Origin: Crotalaria pallida
Lineage: Eukaryota; Streptophyta; Magnoliopsida; Fabales; Fabaceae
Direction of reading: 5' to 3'
NCBI GenBank assembly: GCA_037953625.1
Contig: CM075652.1
Location: 35,582,501-35,646,500, forward strand
DNA: 64,000 nt
The notes below the pieces were generated by a model. That model saw only the letters and a program-made list of their open reading frames with translations, was not told the origin of the DNA and did not search any database. A program made the position numbers and the translations under genes. The first letter of the stretch is position 1; each line of letters begins with the position of its first letter. This document shows, in pieces, positions 21,895 to 32,399 of this stretch.

Positions 21895-23850
21895 ACATTT
21901 TGCATGTCCCAGGCAAAAGTAAAATAACCTTCTAAACAAAAGACAAACTCCCTAAATCAACATATATACACCTCATCTAAGACTACGACTCATGACTCCA
22001 ACACATATTATCACAAGCTATTTACACAATCACAAACTAGTTAACGTAACAATCCCAATCAGAACTCAGAACTAGTGAACACTCTCAACCTCTCAAATGT
22101 TTCTCTCAAAAGTGTATAAGGGTCATATTTTCAATTCACTCAAGTTCAACAATGATAATGTGTTACCATAGGTTTGACCATAGACCAACATCGCCACTGA
22201 AATTATTGAAAGTATGCAAAAATCAAAAGGTCTTTAATTTTGGTTGTAATGAGGCCATGGCTAAAAGTGTCGGGTGTGATAAAAGAAAGAAGGGATAAAA
22301 GTAAGGCTAACTCGCAAAAAATGTTTACAAAAGCAAGTTTCCCTCAAAAACCATGAATGAGCAATGAATACAATAAAGACTCACACTCACATCAGGAACT
22401 TTTTATACTTCCTTTCTTTTTCAATTTTTTTCTCTTCTATTCTCTTCCTTTACATTTGTTATTTTTTAATTCTCTTTTTTTGTTATTCTTTGGAAGAGAA
22501 ATAGAACTCATACACTTTTCACCAATTACTTTCACTTTTTCTTTCTATATTCCTCTCAATTGCTCATTCAAAATTCCCAAGGTACTAACAAAGAATATGC
22601 AATAAATGCAAGGTACCAAAGAAAAATCATAATGTCTCATAGGGCTCAAAATAGGCAACTAAGAAAAAATTATCAATGCAAAACATCTGAAGGCCACAAA
22701 AACACACCCTAAGTGCTTTAATCATCTTAATGCATGCAATCAATTATCAATTTTGAAATGGTCACAGGTCAAGTTCTAGAACAACAATACCAAAGTGAAC
22801 ACACTCATGAAAGAATAGGGGTCTCAATATCAGAATATTTCAATAAAATTCATACCCCTCAATATAAGGCTCAAAATCTCACAGGGCTAAAGTCAGTTCA
22901 CTAATCACAAGTTCTGAAAGCATTTGTCGAAATAACCCGTTCACAATCATATTTACAGCTCAATCAAATAGAGTCAAAAGTCAATGAGTTTCAGCCCTAA
23001 ACTAAGTATATACATGCATCATTAGAGAAAAAGTCCTAAGGTTAGAAAAATCACTTACTTTTGCTAAGGACACAAACCAATACCAAAAATATGGGAGAAA
23101 AAATTCAGATCTGAAAAATTTTTATTTTGTATATACTCCCCCAAACTTAGATGTTGGCTTGTCCTCAAGCAAACTAATCTAGCCTACACTACAAAATAAA
23201 AATTAAAACTACCTAAGAAAGCTGGACAATATTTTTGGTGAGGTACAAGTCCCGGGGTGCAATATTGAAAAAAATTGGGGCTAATGGGGTCCAAATCCTA
23301 AAAATTCAAATCTAATTCTAAAATAAATCTATCCCTAAAAAATAGAAAATAAAAAAAAACGAAAATAAATAAAATAAATAAAAAAAATAAAAAAATCTAT
23401 TCTAAAAATAATCCTAAGAAGATAAATCTAATCCTAAAAAGATAAAAGCAAACTCCTAAAAAGATATAAAACTAATCTAATCCAAAAAGATAAGATAAAA
23501 AATATCTATTGCTAAAAATAAGATAAAAAAAACTTCCTAGAGATAAAGATAAATCTAATCCTAAGAGATAAGATGGTAGAATCAGAATTTGACCCCAAAA
23601 CTGAACTTTTGCACCCCAAGTAGGAGTGAAGTTCTGCCAAACAGGGCTTTCACAGCCCGGCGCGCCTGAGGTGCGCGACCGCGTGCGCCTGGGGCGCACG
23701 AGGTCTGTACCTCAATTTTTTTTTTTTTACAATAACTACCTAAGAATTTAAACCTACACTACTGCTTATGTACAAAACAAATTACAAAAAGTACAAATTA
23801 CACAAATAATTACAAAGAGTACCGAAAAGAAATTAGAATCGAATTTCAAT
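21895..23850 (-). other. N2 interior, non-coding, with a second tract and two hairpins
   Basis: Collinear with A's 3' region up to about 23160; then an A-rich stretch of AAATAAA and CTAAAAAGATA-type repeats (23330-23580). A second CTCCCCCAAACTTA lies at 23137. Two GC hairpins occur at 23660-23676 (7 bp with one G-T pair, loop TGA) and 23682-23700 (8 bp, loop TGG), 23 bp apart; the latter is the exact reverse complement of the first LTR unit. No coding sequence is visible. Confidence 0.8.
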
Positions 23851-23867
23851 CCCCGGCAACAGCGCCA
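23851..23867 (-). other. Primer-binding site of N2, tRNA-Asp-like
   Basis: Minus strand TGGCGCTGTTGCCGGGG, six bases after the LTR end. Athila-type elements commonly use TGGCGCCGTTGCCGGGG, complementary to tRNA-Asp; here one base differs (C to T at position 8 of the motif). Confidence 0.85.
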
Positions 23868-23873
23868 AAAACT

Positions 23874-25310
23874 TGTTGATTTTCTAGCAAGAGTACTAGG
23901 TCGACAAGTAATACAGATAGTAAGTGAGTATCGTTCCACTCGGGGATTGCAAATCGTTTCTAATAACTTTTCACCAATTCGTAATTATTAATGCAACTTG
24001 TTATTGAATTTTAGAAGGAGAAGGAAAATTTAAATAAATAAATAAAATAATAAAAAGATTGAGGAGATAAGATAATTAGAAAGCAATAGAAAAATGTTAG
24101 GAACCTGGTTTCATTGTAGGATTCACTTATTTAACTATGAATTAGATTTTCCTTTAATTCATGGACAATTCCTCTCAAATAGCAATAGTTAGATCTCTCT
24201 AACATTACCCTTATTCTCTAAATACTTAATCCTTGATCTCTCAACAAATTACAATATTAGAAAATATCAAATTCAGCACAAGGGAATTACCAAGTCAATA
24301 ATCATTTAATCATATCTCTATAACTAAACTGATTATACCGTTAATTGCAAGGCCTATTCAAAATCCCAACTCTCGTTGTGAATTAAGAGATCCATAACAT
24401 AAAGTGATTAGTTTTACGTATGCAATAAAAACACAATTAACGCATGAATTAAAAACAGGAAAACACTAAATCATAAATTAAAATAAGTTACACCATACAA
24501 TTTACACCATGTTCCTAACAAGAGGTTTTAGTTACACATATAGAAATAAAGAAAACAGAAGCAAAGAGAAAACCTCATATCATAGACAATACAGGCTAAC
24601 TCTCCAAGAGACCTTCAATCTTCACGCAGATCTCTCTTGTAGTGATGATCTCCAATCCTTGTGCCTTGCCTCCTTGCTCTCAATAGATGTTACTAACCTC
24701 TCTCTCTAATCTTAATTGAATTCTATGATCTCAAAAACCTACTAAAAACTATTTACAAATCCTCTATTTAAAGAGTAAAACAAATCCTAAAATAAATCTT
24801 AATTAAATCTAGTAGATAAGGTCCATGTTTATCTTTTAATTTCTGACCAAGTCTAAGATATGAAGCCAAATTAGACTTCTCTTCTTCTATTTTGTTCAGA
24901 ATCTGGTCAAATTGGGCCTCCAGCTGTACGCGCGCCCCAGGCGCACGCGACCTCGCGCCCCAGGCGCGCGCAGGTCTGATGCAATTTCCTTTCCACATAG
25001 GCGCGCCTCAGGCGCACCTGTCCCCGCGCCTCAGGCGCGTGGGACCTACTCCGGCTCCATTTTGCACCATTCTTTTTCCATTTGCAAGATCTTTTCGTCC
25101 TCTTTTCAGATCCATAAATATTTTATCCATTTAAGCTTCAAAAAGTACCTGAAACACTAACAAACGGATCAAAACGCTCAAAGGACCTTAAACTACTAAA
25201 AATAATTAAAATCTACTAAAAAGTCCTAAATTTGCTAGAGAAACAAGCCAAATACATAGTAAAAGGGAGTCTAAATCATGCTTAAATCACTATATATTGG
25301 ACCTAAATCA
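23874..25310 (-). repeat. 5' LTR of N2 (right copy, 1437 bp)
   Basis: Matches 20424-21880. Four GC hairpins instead of five: 24932-24944, 24954-24968, 25003-25015 and 25025-25039, again 23 bp apart within each pair. Most differences from the left copy are C/T or G/A transitions. Confidence 0.95.
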
Positions 25311-25315
25311 ATAAC

Positions 25316-25690
25316 ACAACAAAACTGTCACGGTTTTATGGTTTCACACCACAACACAAATTAGGGACAGATCACACAGCCACGATTTTGTTTTTTAATA
25401 TAACACATCAAAAAGAAATCAGCCACAGTTTGATTTGTCTCAAACTAGACAAACAAAAAAATGACTCAACATGATTCTTAACTTGAATCAAACTCAAACG
25501 ACTCATTTTTTTTTCTTTTTCAAGACTCAAAAGAAAAATACCTTAGAAGAATTTAAATCTTGTAACCACTTGATGAGTGGTTCATGGCTTCCTCATACCA
25601 AGTTGATATCCAAATTGATACCACTTTGATATGCACTTCCTTGTTAATGCTTGGACGTTTTCTCCATGTTTCTCTATGGAGAAAAGTCTA
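25316..25690 (-). other. N1 interior, part 2 (non-coding)
   Basis: Continues N1 after N2. GCCACGATTTT-like motifs recur near 25330, 25378 and 25421, matching part 1. Towards the primer site, CAAGTTGATA and TTGATATG-like direct repeats echo the LTR end. No gene. Confidence 0.75.
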
Positions 25691-25702
25691 GCTCTGATAC
25701 CA
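25691..25702 (-). other. Primer-binding site of N1, tRNA-iMet type
   Basis: TGGTATCAGAGC on the minus strand, three bases after the 5' LTR end at 25706. This fixes N1's orientation. Confidence 0.9.
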
Positions 25703-25705
25703 AGT

Positions 25706-27082
25706 TGATACGCCCAGGGAATGAGACCACCGATTCCAATTCTTTTCTCCAAGGAATAGATCAAATGATCTTAGACTCACACTCAAAAAGAGACTCAAGT
25801 TGAGAAACACTCTCAATCACACAAAGAAGATCCATGAATTGATCTTCAAACCAGACTCAAGAAACTAAGAAGAAACATCAAAAGAAAGACTCACTCAAAC
25901 ACTCAATGATCATCACGTTTTGATCATCAAGAAGAAGACTCAAAACTCAAACTCTTTTTGTATTTTGTAAGATGAACACTCATGTGTTCTTGACTCAAAA
26001 ATCAAAAAGAAAGACTCAACACAAAAGATAGGAAAGTGGCACCCAAGAATGAAAACCACTTTGCTTCTTATAGCATCACACCATGGAAGTCTTCTTTTGA
26101 TTCAATCACTGAATTATTTCAAGAGAATCACTCCCTTGAGAAAGAGAAGGCATCGTGCCTAAAATGCACAAGGCACTCACGTTTTCACAAAGGCCAAAAG
26201 TTTCCTTTTTCATTCATGAAACTTACAATTTATAGAGATTACAAATGTGTTCACGTCTGCTCAAAAACCTATTACACATGAACTACTATGAAGGCTAGCC
26301 ATGATTGAGCAATTAAGCCTAACAAATGCTCATGAATACCAATGTAACCTATACGGCCCCCTTAATGCTATAATTCATTACAAGAATGTAACTTATATGG
26401 CTCATCATGGCCTAATGATGATGAAAAACGTCCAGCCTTTAATGTGGCTTTATGGTCGTGTGTTATTGGCCTCATGAATGTTGAATTCATTTCATAACCT
26501 TCTCTTGCTCTTCAATTCTTGGCCGCCACATTGATGGCCTCATGATGATATGATTTCAAGTTGTAACCTCCTTCATTAATATGGCCGTGAGGTATTGAAT
26601 GCCCCTATTGAATTGGCAATTCAATTTGTAACTTGCTTGTCTTGAATGCTTCATGAATGATAAGAATCTTCCTTTAACTTTATTCTTCTTCCCCTTACAT
26701 GAATTCCTCTTCATAAAGAAGAGAGAATCTTTCATTCATTTCTATTCATGATTGACTTTAATGTCACTAATGGTTTGCGGTTACAAAACTTTAATTATTT
26801 GAATTAATTTTTGTAACGTTCAATTAATGACATTAATTGTCATTCAATTTTCATTTAAGTCCTTTACTCAATTTGATTCCTCGCTTGCTCATGAAACCAA
26901 ATTCGTGCATCACTTTGGTTGTTCCATGAATGACCTTTAATTCATGAACAATCGTCTTTATTAAGGGCATGTGTCTTCCATAAGGGCACCTTTAAGGGAA
27001 GTCCCTTAAGTTCTTCAATCTTTGTGCTTATTGTTTTAGGATTGTATTTGAGTTTCCATGGTCCTTCCAGAGGAGGATATCA
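25706..27082 (-). repeat. 5' LTR of N1 (right copy, 1377 bp)
   Basis: Matches 17385-18757 with about 35 substitutions. The open frame reading from G's RT continues into this LTR to 27028 only by chance. Confidence 0.95.
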
Positions 27083-27630
27083 GGGTTCAACCTCATATTG
27101 TGGTTCCTTACACGAGCCAGTATTGCCATGAGATCCTGAGCGTGATTTTCTTGTTGTTTACTTTTAGCAATTATGTCGTCGATGTAGACCTCCATGGTTG
27201 AGCCGATCATTCCTTGGAAAACCTTATTCATCATACGCTGGTAGGTGGCTCCGGTGTTCTTGAGACCGAAAGGCATGACATTGTAGCAGTAGGTTGCCTT
27301 GTTAGTGATGAAGGTGGTCTTGTCCTGATCAGGAGGATACATGGGTATTTGGTTATAGCCTGAATAGGCATCCATGAATGATAACAGTTTGTATCCTGCC
27401 GAGTTGTCGACGAGCTTGTCAATGACGGGAAGCGGATATTGGTCTTTTGGGCAGACTTTGTTCAAGTCCGTATAATCGACACACATTCTCCACTTCCCGT
27501 TGGACTTTTTGACTAAGACGGTGTTAGCTAACCAGTCTGTGTAGTCGATTTCCCGAATGAAACCCGCTCGGAGTAACTCGGTAACTTTCTCCTCAATAGC
27601 GACAGCCTTTTCAGCACTGACCTTCCTTTT
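27083..27630 (-). pseudogene. Reverse transcriptase, N-terminal and catalytic part, of G
   Basis: The frame includes VDYTDLNKVCPKDQYPLP, FMDAYSGYNQI (Asp of motif A, residue 39 from the Met at 27486), MPFGLKNTGATYQR and the catalytic YIDD at residues 101-104. The part upstream of 27486 to about 27630 reads as the RT N-terminus in the same sense. Family role: copies the element RNA into cDNA. It ends at 27083 where N1 is inserted; the Met at 27486 is internal, not a true start. A stop separates it from the protease frame near 27631. Confidence 0.9.
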
Positions 27631-28560
27631 TCATTGCGCTACTGGTTTGGCACCCGGAAGGATGCTCAGTTTGTTACAGATAAAGTTTGGATCAATTCCC
27701 GACATGTCAGCTGAGGTCCAGGCAAATAAATCCTTATTGGCGATCACAATTTTTGAAAGTTCACTTTTGATACTCAAAGGGAGGTCTGAGCCAATCCTAA
27801 TCTTCCTAAGAGGATCGTCTTTTAAGGTTAAGAACTCCCACTGAGCCTTTGGAGTTGGCCGAGTCTTATCGGATTCTGCACGAACGTCTAAATCTGCAAA
27901 TTTTACATTTCCTTTCCCGAGAGGGGGTTTCTCCAATAGGATCTGGTCTTTGCTTTTGACCTTGCCTAAGCTTGCGTTGTAACACTTCCGGGCTGCTTCT
28001 TGCTCGACCTTAACTGTAACCACGTTGTCATCTGTTCCCACGAACTTCATTGCTAAAAGGACGGTCGACACTACCATGCCAAATGCTTGTAAGAAAGTTC
28101 TTCCAAGAATATCGTTGTAGGCGGCGGGGCAATCGACTACCAGAAATTTGATTATCTCTGTTCGAGTTGATGATTGCTGGCCGAGGGTAACTGGAAGCTG
28201 AATGTAACCTAAGTGCTTGATAGTGTCCCCGGTAAATCCGATCAATTCTCCTTCGAATGGAGTAAGATTGCATTCCCTCAGTTTCAACGCCTTGAACAGA
28301 GGTAGAAACATAATATCAGCAGAACTTCCCTGATCAATGAAGACTCGCTTTACCTCATAGTTTCCAATAAGAGTTGTGATGACCATGGGATCGTTGTGAC
28401 CAGGGAGGATCCCATCCAAATCTTCATCGTTGAAAATAATCGGAACGTTCTTGGCTGACCTTTTTGAGATGGGTTTTTGACTGACGGCTAGGATCTGGTT
28501 GATGTATTTTTTCCTGTCTGCTCTTTTCTCTCCTCCTCCGGCAAATCCGGCCACCAGCAA
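27631..28560 (-). pseudogene. Aspartic protease region of element G
   Basis: A 309-codon stretch. DQGSSADI at residues 76-83 is the active-site region (Tat elements use D-Q-G-S-S), and ILGR at 151-154 is the second motif. Residues 40-75 match the usual lead-in (PIIFNDEDLDGI, DDPMVIT-like). Residues 210-309 are the protease-RT connection, ending in PGAKPVAQ before a stop. A frameshift near 28500-28560 separates it from the zinc-knuckle part of gag, whose last residues read NTIAGG in the other frame. Confidence 0.85.
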
Positions 28561-28860
28561 TGGTATTGACTAGGAACTCATTCAGAGATGGATTGTTTTC
28601 AGCAATTGGGATTGGGTCGGTTTTCTGCCGACCTGAGTTCTTATCATCAGGTGATCTACTTCTACGGCGTTTAGACCTATCAGGGGAGTGTGATCTATTC
28701 CTGCCTCTTCGACCTGCCGCATCCCTGATGTATTGTTGCAACTTTCCATCTCTGATCATTTCCTCAATCAAATCTCTCAGCTAGATGCATTCGTCAGTCG
28801 TGTGACCATATCCTTTGTGAAAGTCGCAGTATTTGGACCTATCACGTTGTGAGCCCTTTC
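28424..28860 (-). pseudogene. Gag zinc-knuckle and basic linker of G
   Basis: The frame 28424-28771 starts at an internal Met (EEMIRDGKLQQYIRD) and runs into an Arg/Ser-rich linker (RSHSPDRSKRRRSRSPDD). Just upstream, 28772-28860 encodes a C-X2-H-X4-H-X4-C knuckle (CDFHKGYGHTTDEC) typical of Tat gag, followed two residues later by a TAG that breaks the frame. Confidence 0.8.
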
Positions 28861-29143
28861 ACAAAGAAGGGGTTCTTTGGGTCAAGCGTAAGTCGGTCTG
28901 CATCGTTTCATGAAGGATCTGACTCCTGGGGACAGTAAGAGGGGTGTACTCCTGATATTTGTTTCTAGGGGGTGGTCTCCGTTCACGATCATTTCTATCA
29001 GGTCTACCACCAAACCTCTCATCACGTGTTTGCTTATTTTGACCTTGAGGATCGGTTTTTTGCTGATCATCTCTAAATTTTTGGCCTTTATGAAACTCTT
29101 CCAAATTTATAAATTTATTTGAACGTTGTCTGAGCTCTGCCAT
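28859..29143 (-). pseudogene. Gag C-terminal domain fragment of G
   Basis: 95 codons resembling the region after capsid in Tat gag: MAELRQRSNKFINLEEF, then a basic K/R/D-rich part and YTPLTVPRSQIL. Separated from the capsid piece (ending 29326) by frame breaks between 29144 and 29325, where the gag helix region is present but disrupted. Confidence 0.7.
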
Positions 29144-29325
29144 GTCCTTGGGGGGTTTCCCGATCAGTGACTTTCGGAAATCCCCTGCCTACAATCCTTG
29201 AGTAAACAACAGCACGACAACGCCCGGTTCGAGCCGTGGAACTGAACTGCAGCCAGCGTATGATCGGATTTAGGTTGGATACAGCTGGTTGTGTACCTGT
29301 TTAGGAAGACTCTTTTCATTTCTTC

Positions 29326-29613
29326 CTAAGAGTTTACAGAATTCCGAGGAAGAGATGAATACCACCGTAACACAGATGGTTCAAGGGTCATAGAAAACGC
29401 TCGGCATTTCATCCGATCACCACCTCCGTAATAGTTCATTGCACCTTCATAAGATACAATGTCATCGACGGGATCATTTAGGCCGTTATAATGGGGCACG
29501 TTGGAAGGGCCTAAGTATCCCTGAGGGGTCTCATATGCCATGATATATGGTGTAAAAGGATGTCCGGGGGTGGAAATCTCCTTGACTGGGGTCTGTGCTC
29601 GGGTTGGCGTCAA
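29326..29613 (-). pseudogene. Gag capsid fragment of G
   Basis: 96 codons: HPFTPYIMAYETPQGY, HYNGLNDPVDDIVSYEGAMNYYG, CRAFSMTLEPSVLRWYSSLP. These follow the order of the retrotransposon gag capsid domain, with the aromatic WYSSLP motif. The frame ends at a stop near 29326, before the second half of the domain. 29614-29899 holds a Q-rich linker interrupted by stops. Confidence 0.8.
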
Positions 29614-29899
29614 GGTGAGGGGGGTGGGGGGAGTTGCATCACGGGCATGGGTTGAGGGTTTAAAGGTTGAGTCATTGGGTTAGGGAATTATTGGGGAGGA
29701 GGTTCATTTTGAACGAGTCTTGTCATTGCCTGCTGCTGAAGATCGACAATGGCTTGCCCTTACTGCTGAATTAGCGCTATTTGTTGTTTCAGGATATTGA
29801 TCATCTCTTGCTCGCGAACGCGAGCAGATGCAGTGGTTGCATTAGTTCTACTAGTGGAATGCGCTCGTCGTGAGTCACCTTGGGTTGCCCTACTTGGAT

Positions 29900-30400
29900 T
29901 TACCCTAGCACTGGGGTTACTCCTCTAGGATCGGGGTTATGTTGAACTTGCGGTGTTGGGGTTCGGCGGGTATCCCTATCGTGGTGTGCTCTGGTTCCCG
30001 TCGATCTGGCCGTATTGCGGGTTGGAGGAGCAGAACTGCTTGAATCTCCTCTGGAGGAAGGTGGTGGTGACGGAGGCGGTGGGGGAGGTGGGGGAGGAAT
30101 TAGATTGCGTAGGTTAGGAGGTGGCTGGGGATTAGCCCCAGTTCCCGGATGAGATGAATGTGGTGGATGAGAATTGGTGCCATGATTCTGACTCTGTGAA
30201 TTAGGGGGTGGCTGGGGATTAGCCCCAGTTCCAGAATGAGATGATCGTGGCGGCTGAGAGTTGGCCCCACGATTTTGATTCAGACGATCACGAAGATCAT
30301 CGGTGGGTTGTTGATCGCTGTTGTTAACATTTCTGGGTCTGTCGCGGTTACGCATGATGCGATCGCGGAGATCTACTGCTTCGCTTCTGGTATAAACCAT
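29900..30400 (-). pseudogene. Gag N-terminus of G, proline-rich
   Basis: 166 codons beginning MVYTRSEAVDLRDRIM only 28 bp after the primer site, so the start is credible. Two copies of a GxGANPQPPPN-type segment (residues about 57-100) are a short internal duplication, followed by a run of prolines and a Ser/Arg-rich end. There is no catalytic domain; it is the low-complexity N-terminal part of gag. Confidence 0.75.
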
Positions 30401-30428
30401 GGTGGAAGTGGGAATGATTTGTTATTCG

Positions 30429-30447
30429 ATTCCCATAGACGGCGCCA
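30429..30447 (-). other. Primer-binding site of G
   Basis: Minus strand TGGCGCCGTCTATGGGAAT, one base after the LTR end. F carries nearly the same site (TGGCGCCGTCTGTGGGGACG), supporting a common Tat-type ancestry. Confidence 0.85.
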
Positions 30448-30448
30448 A

Positions 30449-31034
30449 TGTAGTGTCCTAGACTAGGAACAGCCTTATGGTTATGGAATGAACCAAAGAT
30501 CTGATCCCAGTGGAGTTTTAATGTAGGACCTCGTAGGATTTTCTGAATATCCAGTTGGGATAATCAGGATCTCCCTTAGTCAACAAAGTGTGTGATAGTG
30601 TCAACTTAGGGATGGAGAGAACGTATTTTATCCCCCATAGTCTGGTGGTTCTTATAGGGGATTACCTGATACGTGTATCTCTGGGCTTGTCTGGTGAGGC
30701 CCACGAAGAAAGAGTGTTCAACTGGGACTAGTAAAGGTTCTAATAAGGTTACCTTTGATAATCCCGTATGTGATGAACTCTTATCCTTATCCCGTAATCC
30801 ATCAAGCTGTGCGGGAATATAGGAGAAGCAGTTAGGCTGGTTGAGACTGTAAGCGATAACGATAAGAATGAAGATCCTGTGCTTGGCTGTAATCTCATAA
30901 GCCTGTAGCTTTCCTAAGTGTCCCTAGCTCGGTGTTACGTGGTACCGACCGGATGGTGGTCGGTGTCCGTTGCTCCAGTGTTTAACTGGTCGGCATAGAG
31001 AGAACTCGACCGGTCCAGAGTCAAGTCCACTACA
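30449..31034 (-). repeat. 5' LTR of element G (586 bp)
   Basis: Plus-strand ends TGTAGTG...CACTACA form a perfect 7-bp inverted repeat. It is followed by CTAGA (31035-31039), the presumed target duplication; the partner is lost with G's 3' end. It is short compared with the other LTRs here. Confidence 0.85.
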
Positions 31035-31537
31035 CTAGAATACAATAGGTAAGGATGCTTCTCTTATGCTTTGTTTGTTGTCCAAGAAAAAACAAGAAGA
31101 GAAAAATAGGGAAAAGAGAAAAAAATATATAAAAATGAGTAGTTTTTGTTGTTCTTTGATTAGAAAGAAAAACATTAAAAAATATATTTTTTCTATTAAT
31201 TCTTTCTTTCCTTTCCTGTTCTCTATCAAAATAAAAGAAAATGTATACTTTCTTGTCCAAAAATATTAGTAAAATGTTGAAAAGTCAACAAAAATAAAAG
31301 AATATGTTTTTAATACATTGTTTCTCAAATCAATCAATTATCACAACAAATATTTAATAATTACTTCTTTAATTAATCAATCGCAAAATATAATGAAATT
31401 TCAATTTAATTCATTACTTTAATATCAATTGAGAGAAATTTTTTTATATTTTTGATTAACATTTTAAGATGAGGTGCTTATTATATTTTACCTTTTTTTT
31501 TTCCTTCTCCTCAATTTCTTCTCTCAATCAAGCAAAG
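31035..31537. other. Unassigned AT-rich DNA right of G
   Basis: About 500 bp of A/T-rich sequence with no repeat partner elsewhere in the window. It may be older host DNA. Frames on both strands at 31030-31269 are low-complexity (K/F-rich) and I do not regard them as genes. Confidence 0.5.
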
Positions 31538-31560
31538 TACTATCTCCGTCTTTAAATATA
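31538..31560 (+). mobile_element. Possible Stowaway-type MITE terminus
   Basis: TACTATCTCCGTCTTTAAATATA resembles the widespread Stowaway/Mariner terminus TACTCCCTCCGT...AAATATA, including the TA target. It faces right, but C's LTR begins two bases later, so C would have inserted into a MITE whose other end is not in view. Confidence 0.45.
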
Positions 31561-32399
31561 GGTGTAACACCCTACATTAACTACCCATAAATACTCATTA
31601 TTGAAAATAGTGAATTTAAAATTTCCTTTTTAACTTATAAAAATCTCCCGTCAAACAGACGGAGTTCCCTTTGTTTATCGAACTTTCCAAAAATTTAGAT
31701 TTTGTCTTCAACCTGATAAACAGTCTTTATAATTTCCAGAGTGCCAGCAGGGCCTAACATCATATATCACATCATCAGGATAAAAGCATCAGAGTAAAGC
31801 AGCAGTTATAAACAAGTTTTCGAATTGTATTTTCTCAAAAGACTCCTTTCCCCAAGGAGTTATCATGGGCCCACCAAAACTATTTACATATATACATCAA
31901 AAATAGGTCACATCATCAAATCAAAAGGGCCCAGGACATTTCCATGTCCTACTATATAAACCCTACCTTCCCTGTAAGGGAGAGTACTCCTGCTCGGCCG
32001 GTACCTGTGCTAGCTCAAACTCAGTACCTGTGGAAAAAAGGTAAGGAGGTGAGCATTACACATAAAATTAGGAATAACAGTTTCTGATATGGCATAATAA
32101 CCGACTAAGCCAAACACACATAATTCACATAATCATCTATTCATCCATATCATGCTCACATGCATATCAGAAACAGGTTATTAGTTCTCTCGTTCTATTC
32201 ACTTTAACACTTTACTTATTTTCATAATTCTTTCCTCTCTTATTTCTCAGCTTTTCATTCCCTGACTCTCATTCTCATGATTTATCATATCTTCTTAACC
32301 TTTTCTTTATTACTGTCTTTCACATTATCTTTCTTTCTTTTGATCATTTCTTTCATATTCTTTAGGTTATTATAAGTTTTTCATCTTTACGCATGATCT

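Larger units (their letters stand above)
20419..25315 (-). mobile_element. Element N2: non-autonomous Athila-like element inserted in N1
   Basis: LTRs 20424-21880 and 23874-25310 (TGTTGA...AAATCA on plus) are flanked by a perfect ATAAC target duplication (20419-20423, 25311-25315). The tract TAAGTTTGGGGGAG on the minus strand abuts the left LTR and a primer site abuts the right LTR, so it runs on the minus strand. The interior (21881-23873) has no gag or pol but matches A's 3' region, so N2 is a deletion derivative or LARD-like relative of A. By eye the LTRs differ at about 20 positions (1.4%), fewer than N1's, as nesting requires. Confidence 0.95.
17380..27087 (-). mobile_element. Element N1: non-autonomous LTR element inserted in G
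   Basis: LTRs at 17385-18757 and 25706-27082 start TGATA and end TATCA on the plus strand; GGGTT is duplicated at 17380-17384 and 27083-27087. A tRNA-iMet primer site next to the right LTR and a purine tract next to the left LTR show the element is on the minus strand. Its own interior is only about 2.05 kb and non-coding. The two LTRs differ at about 35 of 1370 positions (by eye, about 2.6%) plus three small indels. It is interrupted by N2. Confidence 0.95.
15895..31034 (-). mobile_element. Element G: Tat-lineage Ty3/gypsy, 5' part, interrupted by N1
   Basis: On the minus strand: 5' LTR (31034-30449), primer site, gag, protease, RT, RNase H, a second RNase H and the start of integrase, then truncation at 15895. 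N1 (17385-27082) sits inside the RT region with GGGTT duplicated on both sides, and the RT reading resumes across it. The second RNase H after the first is the hallmark of the Tat/Ogre lineage. Gag, protease and RT contain stop codons and frameshifts, so G is dead. Confidence 0.85.
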
